A DNA stretch of 64,000 nucleotides from assembly GCA_944989445.1 (NCBI GenBank), contig CALYLW010000313.1, positions 1 to 64,000 on the forward strand, given 5' to 3'. The translations under genes and the position numbers were made by a program. Every line of letters begins with the position of its first letter. Position 1 is the first letter of the stretch. This document shows positions 9,401 through 18,510 of this stretch, in pieces. A model generated the notes under the pieces. The model made no database searches. It had not been told where the DNA came from and saw only the letters and a list, made by a program, of their open reading frames with translations. This DNA is from Ampullaceana balthica (lineage: Eukaryota > Mollusca > Gastropoda > Lymnaeidae).

Positions 9401-12314
9401 ACTTTAAAGAAAAGCTGGCCTACAAACTACACTTGTCGGTATAAGATATCCTTTATATTAGACATTGGAGAGTTAAACTAGATGTGTCTATGCCACCAAT
9501 TAGCCACCACTCAACTAGGTGTGTCTATGCCGCCAATTAGCCACCACACACTGACACCTGTTCATGACATATCTCCCGTCACTTTGCTAACACACACTCA
9601 CCTGGGAAGCTGCCTCCTCGTAGCCAGTGGTTCCATTGATTTGACCAGCAAAGTAAAGGTCAGCGATCCGATGGGTCTCCAGAGTGAGTTTCAGCTGTCG
9701 TGGATCCATGTAATCATATTCCACTCCGTAACCTGAGGTTTAGAATAGGTCAATACAAGATGTCAAACCTGATCCACCAGCTGGATGTAACTAACTACAT
9801 ACAAGTGGAACAACAATGCAACATAAGGGGAACTTACATGCGACATAATGGGAACTAAAATACAACATTAGGGGAACCTACTTGCAACATAAGGGGAGAC
9901 TACCTGCAAGATAAGGGGATACTACTTGCAACATAAGGACAGGCTATAACTGCAGCATAAGGGGAGGCTATAACAGCAACATAAGGGGAGGCTATAACTG
10001 CAGCATAAGGGGAGGCTATAACAGCAACATAAGGGGAGGCTATAACAGCAACATAAGGGGAGGCTATAACAGCAACATAAGGGGAGGCTATAACAGCAAC
10101 ATAAGGGGAGGCTATAACAGCAACATAAGGGGAGGCTATAACAGCAACATAAGGGGAGGCTATAACTGCAGCATAGGGGGAGGCTATAACTGCAGCATAA
10201 GGGGAGGCTATAACTGCAGCTTAAGGGGAGACTATAACTGCAGCATAAGGGGGGGCTATAACTGCAGCATAAGGGGAGACTATAACTGCAGCATAAGGGG
10301 AGGCTATAACAGCAACATAAGGGGAGACTATAACAGCAACATAAGGGGAGACTATAACTGCAGCATAAGGGGCGACTATAACTGCAACATTAAGGACCCA
10401 TACCTGGTCTGACAAGCTTGCAGTTCTCCAAGCCTGGTATAGACCTCATCAGAGCCAGCTGGTGTTCCTCTGGCATGGTACAGGACATGCCCTGGGGGTA
10501 CATAAGGTCTGACTCCAGACCTGACGGGCCAGGAAATGAAAGAGATTAAGTCATGTGTTTGGTGAATACTTTTGTAAGACAAGATTAAATTTAAAAAGTT
10601 TAATTTCATTTTCACATTTAGAAGAAATTTCAAGATCAAGGTCAAGGTATCGTCCAAAGTCTCACTCTTCCCATTCTTATTACATGCAACAGATATTTTA
10701 TATATACATGCATTACAGGGGCGGATTAAGACTGCACGGGGCCCCTGGCTGCAATTCAAACTGGGGCCCTATCCAGCCAGTGTACCTTTAGATAAAATGA
10801 TTGCTAGCAGCTAATATTAGACTGTAACTTGTAAATATTCATCCAAAATGATTATTCATGAAAAAACCGAATTCGAAGAAATAACTTTTTGCCGGTATCC
10901 TAAAATTGAGTGTAAAAGACAATTTATAAAATTAAAAAACACATGAAAAAAAAATTCACACCCCACTTAGTTGGGCTTTTGAAAAAGGTCGGCGCCGTAG
11001 GCGCCCTAAAAAAAGTGCATTTTAAAAAATAAATAAATAGATTTCAGCTGAAAACTTCCGTCATTTTTGACGGGTGATACGCTAGTAAATTTATATTATA
11101 TATTAAAACAAATATGTATTATACGCTGTTTAAACAGCTACATTGAACCATTAACTTTAGCGTAATGATTAGTCTGTCTAATTAAGTAGTACATAGGCCA
11201 GGTTGTGGACTTACAACAGTGGACAGCTACCCCCCCCCCATGAAATGGGGCACTGACACCATTGCGGGTCATTACACCCTCCCCCCCTCACTTTTCTATT
11301 GCAGATTATTCTTGCGTCCTACGTTCTGATAAGAACTAACAGGCCATGCATGGTCTGTTGGCAAGTCACGCAGGCGTTCACAGGCCAGGACTATGAGGTA
11401 ATTGTGTGGCACAACTTTTGTTTCCCTAACCGTGTCAGATGACCCATTTGGAGTTGGGTGGACTCAGGGACACCCTTATCCCTGGGAATAACTTCCCGCA
11501 ATGACATAGATTGGAACCCGTGACCCTCGGTACGCCAGTGCAGTTAACTGTGCTGATAATCTCAGATCTTTGTTGTCCCCCATACACCACCAATCTAACC
11601 ATCTACACCACCAATCTAACCATCTGCTGGATTGTGTCGGGGCTCAGCCATATTCTCGCAACTGTTGACATTCATTCACGTTGGTGTTGTATTCTATCGG
11701 GATCTCGTGTTATATAGAGATGTTATATCAAGATGTTATATAGATATGTTATATAGAGATGTTATATCAAGATGTTATATAGAGATGTTATATAGAGATG
11801 TTATATCAAGATGTTATATAGAGATGTTATATCAAGATGTTATATAGATATGTTATATAGAGATGTTATATCAAGATGTTATATAGAGATGTTATATCGG
11901 GACGTTAAATCACCGCCTCGTATTGTAAACATGATTTGCAAGGAATAAAAAACATTTTCCGAAACCTGTTTTTTCTAATAATAGCTGAGATAGCCCTAAC
12001 AACGTTAGATAACCCAATAACTTCAATAACTCTCTCCTGCTACACTTCTGCCGTCTGGAAACCACGCTTCCAGAGAATCTCTCACTTCTGCCTCCAGTGT
12101 TTACACTAATCTTTGAGAACTAAGATGAAACCATGGCCTTTTGTTTACAGTAATACATTAATGTGACTAAAACTAGTGTTTTCAATGACCTTGCTTTGTC
12201 CTTATGGCTCCAGCCATATCCAATGAGATTTACATCTTACCTTCTGGTTCAAGCCATATCTGATGAGTTTTCTGTTTGAACCTCAAAATCTTAGACTCTA
12301 TGGAAGGGCAGTAA
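418..12314 (-). CDS. MTO1: MTO1, mitochondrial tRNA wobble-uridine modification enzyme (eight exons, partial gene)
   Basis: MTO1 is the eukaryotic GidA/MnmG protein. With the GTPase GTPBP3 (MnmE) it uses FAD and NADH to install the 5-(taurino/carboxy)methylaminomethyl group on U34 of mitochondrial tRNAs. Eight exons were read by hand at 12241-12314, 10404-10520, 9602-9732, 8011-8215, 6520-6682, 3942-4060, 3014-3110 and 418-472. All have AG acceptors and GT donors, and all seven junctions keep the frame, giving 961 nt or about 320 codons. Family landmarks in order: [72 protein letters not shown] and the start of the C-terminal helical domain. The N-terminal FAD-binding exons (upstream of 12314) and the last exon(s) (below 418) were not found. 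No stop or frameshift occurs inside the exons, so the gene looks functional. Its introns are loaded with minisatellites and transposons. Confidence 0.96.
765..905 (+). repeat. dispersed repeat, same family as the insert at 60508-60788
   Basis: The core acatttcgggaaaaagcctt followed by cctcaac and an A-rich stretch matches, with substitutions, the block at about 60535-60690 (gacaggac..., aacgtttcggcaaagagcct). A shorter match occurs near 39375. It lies in the MTO1 intron. The class is unknown. The copy at 60508 has inverted ends and a target duplication, so a short DNA transposon is likely. Confidence 0.6.
991..1900 (-). mobile_element. dispersed Helitron-like non-autonomous repeat, copy A
   Basis: Read on the minus strand this copy ends at 991 in a hairpin (ccgtca, tttt, tgacgg) and gtgatacgcttg. 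The same end at 11058-11085 finishes in canonical CTAG. The inner part contains gggcgcctacggcgc and blocks shared in inverted orientation with 16740-17715. An example is the block at 1250-1440 with cctttatattaactcgtgg and repeated gcttg. The structure suggests a Helitron relative. No coding capacity is seen. It lies in the MTO1 intron between the exons at 3014 and 418. Confidence 0.6.
2087..3035. repeat. 32-bp minisatellite made from the MTO1 exon end and 5' splice site, about 30 copies
   Basis: On the minus strand each unit reads gacaacttggactacctgag followed by gtgagtcaatca. That is the last 20 bases of the exon at 3014-3110 plus its donor and first intron bases. Most units keep CTGAG|GTGAGTC. 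Some read tatctgag (synonymous), and a few are altered to cactcgag. Two units are 8 bp shorter. The distal unit (2089) carries GTAAGTC, joining the rest of the intron, and may be the ancestral donor. Confidence 0.97.
3014..3110 (-). CDS. MTO1: MTO1 exon: KYSHEI to LPDNLDYL, at the edge of a splice-site array
   Basis: This 97-bp exon encodes [20 protein letters not shown] and then LLPDNLDYL, the family block before the last helical domain. The acceptor is ctgtttcag. The donor is CCTGAG|GTGAGTC. The last 21 bases of the exon plus the donor form the unit of the 32-bp array at 2087-3035, so about 30 near-copies of this donor follow. Using any copy but the first would read AGG TGA and stop at once, so the first donor must normally be used. 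Confidence 0.93.
3815..3913. repeat. two tandem copies of a roughly 46-bp unit
   Basis: The block containing cttttgttccactgtacagt and aaaagattagatttgtt occurs twice in a row, starting about 28 bases after the donor of the MTO1 exon at 3942-4060. It is the smallest array of the gene. Confidence 0.9.
3942..4060 (-). CDS. MTO1: MTO1 exon: [12 protein letters not shown] to LLERLEIE
   Basis: This 119-bp exon encodes [20 protein letters not shown] and ends LLERLEIE. The acceptor is tatcctag and the donor GAAG|GTGAGAAAC. It joins both neighbours in phase (AG|T and G|CC codons). The C-terminal domain is less conserved in the family, but position and phase leave little doubt. Confidence 0.9.
4250..4900. 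repeat. 34-bp minisatellite, about 19 copies
   Basis: The unit cattacatttgttactcaat with ctaagacagtggtg repeats every 34 bp with single-base variants (acattt/actttt, aagaca/aacaca). It lies in the MTO1 intron between the exons at 6520 and 4060. Confidence 0.97.
4917..5103. mobile_element. hAT-like MITE, 187 bp
   Basis: The ends are inverted copies: cagggggtctccaaactttt on the left and agtttggagacccctg on the right. The flanks gtgtaggg and atgtacgg match at 6 of 8 positions, as expected of an old 8-bp hAT target duplication. The inside (gggccac..., gccccgcgggccgtag) is typical of short hAT derivatives. No transposase. Intronic in MTO1. Confidence 0.75.
5520..5720 (+). mobile_element. tRNA-derived SINE with perfect target site duplication
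   Basis: A 201-bp insertion flanked by the identical 12-mer tactgccctgac at 5508-5519 and 5721-5732. The head resembles a tRNA gene, with an A-box-like agtcagtagtgcgctcgcc and a B-box-like gtgggatcgagccc. It is followed by an unrelated body and a tail acttacttttacttt. Intronic in MTO1. The perfect duplication suggests a fairly recent insertion. Confidence 0.85.
5885..6300. repeat. 44-bp minisatellite, about 9 copies
   Basis: The unit gagtatcacagggtccatgt with aataatttaaggggtcaatg and taat repeats every 44 bp. The first and last copies are more degenerate. It lies between a SINE and a MITE in an MTO1 intron. Confidence 0.95.
6301..6499. mobile_element. MITE with inverted ends, about 199 bp
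   Basis: The left end aaatgttccctctaag is inverted at the right as cttacagggaacattgt. The flanks tacagggg and tacagagc could be a decayed 8-bp duplication, which would suit a hAT derivative. It starts 20 bases downstream of the donor of the MTO1 exon at 6520-6682. Confidence 0.65.
6520..6682 (-). CDS. MTO1: MTO1 exon: [13 protein letters not shown] to SSVL
   Basis: This 163-bp exon encodes [20 protein letters not shown], then [17 protein letters not shown] and ANSSVLM. This is the start of the helical C-terminal half of the family. The acceptor is aatcccag and the donor ATGAG|GTAATTAC. A hAT-like MITE is inserted about 20 bases into the following intron. Confidence 0.93.
6990..8010. repeat. 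9/12-bp composite minisatellite next to an MTO1 splice donor
   Basis: Short blocks of the type attcctatcttc, attcctagc and attcccagcagt alternate. All are multiples of three, which keeps frames open on both strands and gives low-complexity open frames of 441 and 356 codons that are not genes. On the minus strand the array begins directly behind the donor AAAG|GTAATGAAG of the exon at 8011-8215. The donor-like string ggtaatgaag recurs at least seven times inside it. Confidence 0.93.
8011..8215 (-). CDS. MTO1: MTO1 exon: GIIAGINAA to RLTPKG
   Basis: This 205-bp exon encodes [32 protein letters not shown] and [20 protein letters not shown], ending DVRLTPK plus one base. The acceptor is ctttatttcag and the donor AAAG|GTAATGAAG. 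The donor sequence itself recurs in the intronic array that starts directly behind it (6990-8010). Confidence 0.98.
8433..9245. repeat. 76-bp minisatellite, about 11 copies
   Basis: The unit cagcctagggttgtttgagg, going on through gcagtgattcatgacagctg, is spaced exactly 76 bp and is nearly invariant. The right edge decays into cactaaccctaacactaac, a telomere-like string. Intronic in MTO1, between the exons at 9602 and 8215. Confidence 0.97.
9483..9550. repeat. two tandem copies of a 37-bp unit
   Basis: tgtgtctatgccaccaatta followed by gccaccactcaactag occurs nearly twice in a row, about 50 bases past the donor of the MTO1 exon at 9602-9732. Confidence 0.85.
9602..9732 (-). CDS. MTO1: MTO1 exon: [11 protein letters not shown] to GYEEAASQ
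   Basis: This 131-bp exon encodes [13 protein letters not shown], then [17 protein letters not shown], the best conserved glycine-rich block of GidA/MTO1. The acceptor is aaacctcag and the donor CCCAG|GTGAGTG. It ends in phase 0 and joins the next exon as Q then GIIAG. Confidence 0.97.
9855..10392. repeat. 24-bp minisatellite, about 22 copies
   Basis: The unit ataaggggaggctataacag with caac repeats every 24 bp. Variants alternate between cagcaac and ctgcagc. On the minus strand it starts about 12 bases after the donor of the MTO1 exon at 10404-10520. Confidence 0.96.
10404..10520 (-). CDS. MTO1: MTO1 exon: [15 protein letters not shown] to RPG
   Basis: This 117-bp exon encodes [18 protein letters not shown] and then [12 protein letters not shown], matching the family block around the YPQG/YPNG motif. 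The donor is CCAG|GTATGG. The acceptor cccgtcag was chosen because it gives the expected G|GT codon split. A second AG lies 13 bases further into the exon and is the alternative. The 24-bp array at 9855-10392 begins about 12 bases after the donor. Confidence 0.93.
10965..11085 (+). mobile_element. Helitron-like 3' end, copy C of the dispersed family
   Basis: About 120 bp closely match the reverse complement of 991-1112. The end has the classical Helitron design: stem ccgtca (11058-11063), loop tttt, stem tgacgg (11068-11073), eight bases, then CTAG at 11082-11085 followed by T. Only the 3' part is present. Intronic in MTO1. Confidence 0.65.
11300..11575 (-). mobile_element. diverged tRNA-derived SINE, same family as 16287-16659
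   Basis: Read on the minus strand it shows ctggcgtaccgagggtcacg, then a B-box-like ggttccaatc, then gagtccaccca, matching the SINE at 16287 in order with many substitutions. No target duplication was recognised. Intronic in MTO1. Confidence 0.65.
11705..11905. repeat. 13/26-bp AT-rich minisatellite
   Basis: Units gttatatagagat and gttatatcaagat alternate. This lies about 340 bases past the donor of the MTO1 exon at 12241-12314. Confidence 0.93.
12241..12314 (-). CDS. MTO1: MTO1 exon: YCPSIESK to LEPEG
   Basis: This 74-bp exon encodes [12 protein letters not shown]...[10 protein letters not shown], a diagnostic GidA-family stretch that follows the GPR motif of the family. The acceptor is ctttcag and the donor is AAG|GTAAGATG. 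It is the most upstream exon I can recognise. It begins with the last base of a split codon, so at least one earlier exon exists. None was found between 12315 and 64000 by eye. Confidence 0.93.
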
Positions 12315-12914
12315 CTGAAAGATAAAAACAACACTTTATGAAAGGGCAGCAATCGAAAGATAAAATATAAATAACACGATATTTAAGGACTGTTTCTGAA
12401 TGATAAAACATGTATTAAATGACTCAGGACTTATTAGGTGAGGAAGATAAGGGAATATTTTTCTCTTTCATTTTACAAGATAGTCTTGAAGAGGACAAGG
12501 AGAAAAAAGATGTGAATACAAGGGGTGGTGTGTGTATGACAACTTCGGTGTGTATGGCATAACTGGATGGTAGTTAAATGTCTTTCTTTGAATTATATTG
12601 TGCTTTGATATAAGTGATTGAAAGTCGTTTGCATTGGGGGTAGTTTAATTTAAATCACTTGAAATTAGCTTACCAGGAACACAAGAGCTAATCATTTTAA
12701 ATACAGACCTCCCCAAACTTTTAGAATATGGTTGAATACAATGTTCTTGGAAACTCTGATGATAATTCAAAGACCTCATAACAAACGGGATTTGTTAACA
12801 GAAATGAACATTTGGATCCGGAATGTTTCCGCCAACAAGTCAATGGTGAGATGTAAGCCAAGAAGGTCTGCCTGTTTTATTTTAAAACTACTCCATAATG
12901 TTAACCTCTGTCCA

Positions 12915-13155
12915 CAAGTAAGCACACGCACACAAACAAACACACAAACACATACACACACGCACATATACACAAACACACAAGCACACACACAAGCACA
13001 AATACACACACAAGCACACACACACAACACACGCACAAGCACACAAACACACGCACAAGCACACACACAGGCATACACACACACAAGCACACATACGCAA
13101 ACACACACACACAAGCACACACACGCGCGCACACACACACACAAACACACATTGA
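12915..13155. repeat. (CA)-rich microsatellite
   Basis: Interrupted CA repeats with agcacacac and aacacacac variants. Open frames on both strands here are low complexity and not coding. Confidence 0.93.
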
Positions 13156-13317
13156 CACATCACTCACTCACCATGCAGTCTCTCACTGGTAACAGGTGGA
13201 TCACAAGTCAAGGATATAGATTATCTCCTATTTCTAACAAGTCACTTAGACTTAGATACTAGTTTAATGACTTTGTTTACTTCGTCACAACCAAGTGAGC
13301 TGTGATCAGGCTCAGCA

Positions 13318-13800
13318 GTCTTGTGGGTGAAGACAGTCTTGTGGGTGAAGACAGTCTTGTGGGTGAAGAAATTCTTGTGTGTGAAGACAGTCTTGTGGGT
13401 GAAGACAGTCTTGTGGGTGAAGACAGTCTTGTGGGTGAAGACAGTCTTGTGGGTGAAGACAGTCTTGTGGGTGAAGACAGTCTTGTGGGTGAAGACAGTC
13501 TTGTGGGTGAAGACAGTCTTGTGGGTGAAGACAGTATTGTGGTCGAAGACAGTCTTGTGGGTGAAGACAGTCTTGTGGGTGAAGACAGTCTTGTGGGTGA
13601 AGACAGTATTGTGGGTGAAGACAGTCTTGTGGGTGAAGACAGTCTTGTGGGTGAAGACAGTCTTGTGGTCGAAGACAGTCTTGTGGGTGAAGACAGTCTT
13701 GTGGTCGAAGACAGTCTTGTGGGTGAAGACAGTCTTGTGGTCGAAGACAGTCTTGTGGGTGAAGACAGTCTTGTGGGTGAAGACAGTCTTGTGGGCGAGA
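13318..13800. repeat. 18-bp minisatellite, about 27 copies
   Basis: The unit cttgtgggtgaagacagt repeats with tggtcgaag and tattgtg variants. 18 is a multiple of three, so long frames stay open on both strands. I do not call a gene. Confidence 0.97.
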
Positions 13801-14149
13801 AGCAATGATGGACATTTTCCTAAGAAACTTATGACTTGGGACCATCCAATTCTCCCATACTATAAAGCTTAATTCAGAGGTCAGACATGAGCCATTTCAT
13901 GCAGCTCCACAGAAATGCAATCTTAACTATTAAACTGGCGCCCTCGTTAGTGCGTTTGTCCTGGCTATTAAAATGTAGACTCGTCTCTAGCTCCAGGTAC
14001 ATAGGGACAATTGTTGGTTTTAGAACTTTTGGAATGTTTCGCTCTGTATAACATCCCCCCAAGTTCACACCAAAATACATAGACACATGTTAAAGTATAT
14101 ATATACATATGTATTATATGTATAGCTGTATAAATACGTATATGCATAG

Positions 14150-14545
14150 GTGTTTGTTGTATACATACTTCCGTCAACAGACACGAATGACATGTGTGTT
14201 GTATGCATACTTCCATCAACAGACACGAATGAAATGTGTGTTGCATGCATACTTCCATCAACGGACACGAATGAAATGTGTGTTGCATGCATACTTCCAT
14301 CAATAGACACGAATGAAATGTGTGTTGCATACATACTTCCATCAACAGACACGAATGAAATGTGTGTTGCATACATACTTCCATCAACAGACACGAATGA
14401 AATGTGTGTTGCATGCATACTTCCATCAACGGACACGAATGAAATGTGTGTTGCATGCATACTTCCATCAACGGACACGAATGAAATGTGTGTTGCATGC
14501 ATACTTCCATCAACGGACACGAATGAAATGTTTGCTTCATACACA
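14150..14545. repeat. 42-bp minisatellite, about 9 copies
   Basis: The unit tgcatgcatacttccatcaa continuing cggacacgaatgaaatgtgt repeats every 42 bp. Variants are caacag/caacgg/caatag and tgcatgc/tgcatac. Confidence 0.96.
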
Positions 14546-14779
14546 GTCTAACTCTTAGAATCAAATAATGAGTTAAAGTAAAGATAGATAATTTTGGTTA
14601 GGGAGTGTTTTCAAACATTAGTTCTGGAGGTTATGTTTATAGTAATAACGTAATAAGTTAACGCTACACATTATGCCTTCTTCCCAATCAATAAACCAAG
14701 GTAAACAGAAAACACATCCATAACAATCATGATTGAAGTGATGTGTAGAGCATACATCACAATCATAGTTGCGCTGACA

Positions 14780-15565
14780 CAAGAGCACACATCCCAATCA
14801 TGCTTGCAGTGACAGACAGAACATATCACAATCATGCTTGCAGTGACAGACAGAACATACATCCCAATCATGCTTGCAGTGACAGACAGAACATACATCC
14901 CAATCATGCTTGCAGTGACAGACAGAATATATATCCCAATCATGCTTGCAGTGACAGACATAACATACATCCCAATCATCCTTGCAGTGACAGACAGAAC
15001 CTACATCCCAATCATGCTTGCAGTGACAGACAGAACCTACATCCCAATCATGCTTGCAGTGACAGACAGAACATACATACCAATCATGCTTGCAGTGATA
15101 GACAGAACATATCACAATCATGCTTGCAGTGACAGACAGAACCTACATCCCAATCATGCTTGCAGTGACAGACAGAACCTACATCCCAATCATGCATGCA
15201 GTGACAGACAGAACCTACATCCCAATCATGCTTGCAGTGACAGACATAACATACATACCAATCATGCTTGCAGTGACAGACAGAAGATATCACAATCATG
15301 CTTGCAGTGACAGACAGAAACTACATCCCAATCATGCTTGCAGTGACAGACAGAACCTACATCCCAATCATGCTTGCAGTGACAGACAGAGCATACATCC
15401 CAATCATGCTTGCAGTGACAGACAGAACATATCACACTCATGCTTGCAGTGACAGACAGAACATACAGCCCAATCATACTTGCAATGACAGACATAACAT
15501 ATCACAATTATACTTGCAATGACAGACAGAACATATCACAATCATGCTTGCAGTGGCAGACAAAA
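14780..15565. repeat. 36/34-bp minisatellite, about 22 copies
   Basis: The unit aatcatgcttgcagtgacag continuing acagaacatacatccc is 36 bp. A shorter 34-bp form ending atatcac appears at regular intervals, which suggests block duplication of several units. Confidence 0.96.
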
Positions 15566-15904
15566 ATACACTACAATCCTAATCACAGAGACTGAAGAAA
15601 GAATTATCCTAATCTCGCCGCAAGTGACAAAAACCACCAGAAGCAGGCTGCATGGAAATGTCAAGGACATTCTTAACCTTTCCCACGGATTCCTCATGGC
15701 TACAAACATTGCAGATATAGACAACACGCTACCAAATGGACGAGACGAAGAGATGTTGCCAGTCATAGGAGCATCCTTGGTGGGTGGGTGGTGGGGGTGC
15801 AGCCAGATAAAGTGTACATCTTGTGTTACCGAATCAAGGAGGACAAAATAATGCAAAGATGGAAAAAAACAACAACAAAATAAAAACTCAGGGTGTTAGT
15901 CTGT
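15566..15904. other. no recognised feature
   Basis: Open frames of about 100 codons exist on both strands but match nothing I recognise and share no family motif. I see no MTO1 exon here. Confidence 0.5.
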
Positions 15905-16690
15905 TCTCTTCGACACTCTGGTGAATAAATGTGTTTCACGCATTCTAATGTATAGATTCAGAAATTCTGGTGTATTAATGCAAACATTCTGCCATAGATG
16001 CAGACATTTTGGTGTATAGATACATACATTCTGGTGTACAGATTCAGATATGCTGTTGTATAGATACATACATTCTGGTGTACAGATTCAGTTATGCTGG
16101 TGTATATATACAGACATTCTGGTGTACAGATTCAGTTATGCTGGTGTATAGATACAGACATTCTAATGTATAGATTAAGACATGCTGGTGTATAGATAAA
16201 GACATTTTGGTGTATAGATACAGACATTCTGATGTTCAGATTCAGACATGCTGGTGTATAGATAAAGACATTTTGGTGTATAGATTGGGGATACGGTGGT
16301 CGAGTGGCAGCACGCTCGACTGGCGTACCGATGGTCACGGGTTCGAATCCATGGGAAACCATGGATTTGTTCCCGGGGCCTAGGGCGTCCCCGAGTCCAC
16401 CCAGCTTCGAGTGGGTACCTAACGCATAGTTAGGGAAAATAAAAGGCGGCTGGGTAATGCGTGGAACCCTTATAGCCGTGGCATGTGAACGCTGCATCAC
16501 TTGCCAAAATCAACTGCTGCCTTGCAGATGGTCTTGGCTGACCAAAGGCTATGGAAGCACATCCAGAAAAAACAGCAGGCTGAAGTCGGAGACCACGGGC
16601 CAATTGGCGCAAAACTCGTCGGCACGCAATACTCAAATTGAGAACGAAGAAGAAGAAGAGGTGTATAGATTCATTCAGACATTCTGGTGT
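15905..16690. repeat. degenerate 22-bp minisatellite interrupted by a SINE
   Basis: Units such as gtgtatagatacagacattc and tggtgtacagattcagttat run from 15905 to 16286. They resume for one or two units at 16660-16690 after the SINE, so the SINE inserted into an existing array. Confidence 0.9.
16287..16659 (+). mobile_element. tRNA-derived SINE with GAA tail, 373 bp
   Basis: The 5' head looks like a tRNA gene: A-box region ggtggtcgagtggcagcacg and B box ggttcgaatcc. A body and a (GAA)n tail at 16648-16657 follow. The string ggtgtatagatt occurs immediately before (16275-16286) and after (16660-16671). It may be a 12-bp target duplication, although it is also part of the host array unit. A diverged copy lies at 11300-11575. 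Confidence 0.85.
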
Positions 16691-16739
16691 ATAGAAATCT
16701 TATTTCTGAAATGCTCGTTTTTGGGATGAAAAGTTTAAA

Positions 16740-17715
16740 TTAAAAGAAACCCCGTGAAAACAAAGTTTTTGACTATAAATCCTTTATATACGAGACATAA
16801 CTAAATATATTTACGCTCAATTATCGCTGACTGTGGCCTAACGCTAAATCATAATCCTTTTGGTTTCCAGATTAACATTAACCAAACAACGCACAAACCT
16901 ATGACGTCAGCATTTGTGTTGTAAACAGTGCTGACTGACTCAAAGAGTTATTTTTTTTGGTGCAGTAATTTAGTGCGCTGCTTTCTAAAATTAGTTTAAA
17001 AATCGTGTGGTGATTAGCACTGTAAAAAATATTATATACATACTTTGTGTACATTTCAGGAATATTTCGTATTTATCATACAAGGATAAGTTACTTGGGC
17101 TTTTGCAACAAAAAAAAACAAACCCTATTATAAAATACTTCGTGTACATTTAAGAAAGTTTAATATTACGTATTTATCTTACAAGGACAAGTTAGTTGGG
17201 CTTTTGAAAAAGGTGGGCGCTATAGGCGCCCTTAAAAAAGGGGGGCGCCTGTCAGGCGCCCCGGGACAAACTAAAAGAATGTTCATTACAATACGCAGTG
17301 CAAAACAATAGAAAAAAATCCAAAATGTTAGTTATGTCTCCTAAAACATGTTTAATATAATGCGCACTGATCGGGAATATATTTTTAATAAAAGTATCGT
17401 CAGTATAATACGCACCGCACAGCGCGACAGGAAAGTAATAAAAAGGTCGTTCAATATAATACCCATCGCGACACTCTAGCACAAAAATCAACATGCTACA
17501 TAGAGATCAATAGAGATAATATAAAACTTCATTAATTAATTTACAGACAACATTCGATCGATCTGAAATTTTGATAGATCATTTTTATCATCGCCAAGAG
17601 TCTACCTGCAAAATTTAAGCTCGCTATCATACGAGGAAGTGGGTTAAAAATCCGTTCCAATGTTTTTTCGACAAGCAAGCAGACACCACGAGTTAATATA
17701 AAGGATTTAATTTTT
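16740..17715 (+). mobile_element. dispersed Helitron-like repeat, copy B (inverted relative to copy A)
   Basis: Shares with the reverse complement of 991-1750 the blocks tttttgactataaatccttt, gaatgttcattacaatacgc, gatcgatctgaaattttgat and gacaccacgagttaatataa, plus the core ttgggcttttgaaaaaggt at 17197. The order is partly rearranged, and ggtgcagtaattt (16960) is in direct orientation to 1857. The hairpin end is absent. No coding capacity. Confidence 0.6.
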
Positions 17716-17719
17716 TTAA

Positions 17720-18350
17720 AGTGTTCAATAGAATGAATATGTGAATAGGAAATTGGGACTTAAAAAAACAACAAAGGATGTGAAACTGATGATCATTATG
17801 CGTCGAATAACCATGGAGATAAACCTCAGGCGTTCGGGAAATCTAGAATTTGTCATGATGATATTAAAGAAAACCAATCAAAGATTTCCACAGAAAATGT
17901 AAATTTTTAAAGAATAAACACTATTTAAGATATACTCCAACACATTCATCATGTTAATTAACAATAGAACAAGTCGGAAACATAATTCGGCAGTGGGGTG
18001 GATGAAAGGGGTCGTCAACTTGGAATAGGGGCTCATGGTAAAGCCATCTTTTGAATCCCAGCCTTCGTAAATCCATCTTTTCACTATCAGCCAAAGGAAA
18101 GCTACCTTTAGACTACAAGCGATGGTAAAGCCCATTGCGATATGGTCTGTTTTTGTCATGATGCCTGCAGCCCATCTCCCGTCCTTGGGTTAAGTTAATA
18201 ACTGTAAACATAGAAAAGTCGACATCTTTGATTACACTAGTTAAACAGAGTTGATCAAAGCCAGCCTCTGCCCTCAATCAGTTCTTATCATGCAAGTGCT
18301 TTCATTGAAGGGGCGGCAATCAAAGAAGACTAATCTCGTGATTTACGCTT
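17720..18350. other. no recognised feature
   Basis: Low-GC sequence. A 93-codon minus-strand frame shows no family features. Nothing that I can support as a gene. Confidence 0.5.
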
Positions 18351-18510
18351 AGATTTCTTCACAACAGCCGGAGTTCACGCTCGCTGGGTCGTCCCCACCT
18401 ATCTATCACCTGTAAGCAGACATTCCACTCAAGCTAAGGCCAAGACCGGGGCTGGAAGCAATCCTACAGGGGCTGTTGTTCGTTCGTCCGTCGATACGAC
18501 GAGGACCACT

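Noticed and set aside
10715..10790. caggggcggattaag...ggggccc as a complete transposon
   Set aside because: It resembles one end of a common hAT-like family, but no inverted partner was found nearby.
12664..12690. Donor-like cttacc (minus strand GTAAGC) as a possible upstream MTO1 exon end
   Set aside because: The translated sequence before it (ISSCVP) does not match the expected MTO1 segment and there is no acceptor in phase.
13165..13200. Donor-like gtgagtgag near ctgcatg on the minus strand as an MTO1 exon
   Set aside because: Upstream codons (CDPPVTSERLH) do not fit MTO1 and no convincing acceptor or correct phase was found.
15519..15856. Frames of about 105 codons on both strands
   Set aside because: No family similarity recognised. 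They start inside the 36-bp array. Kept as unassigned sequence.
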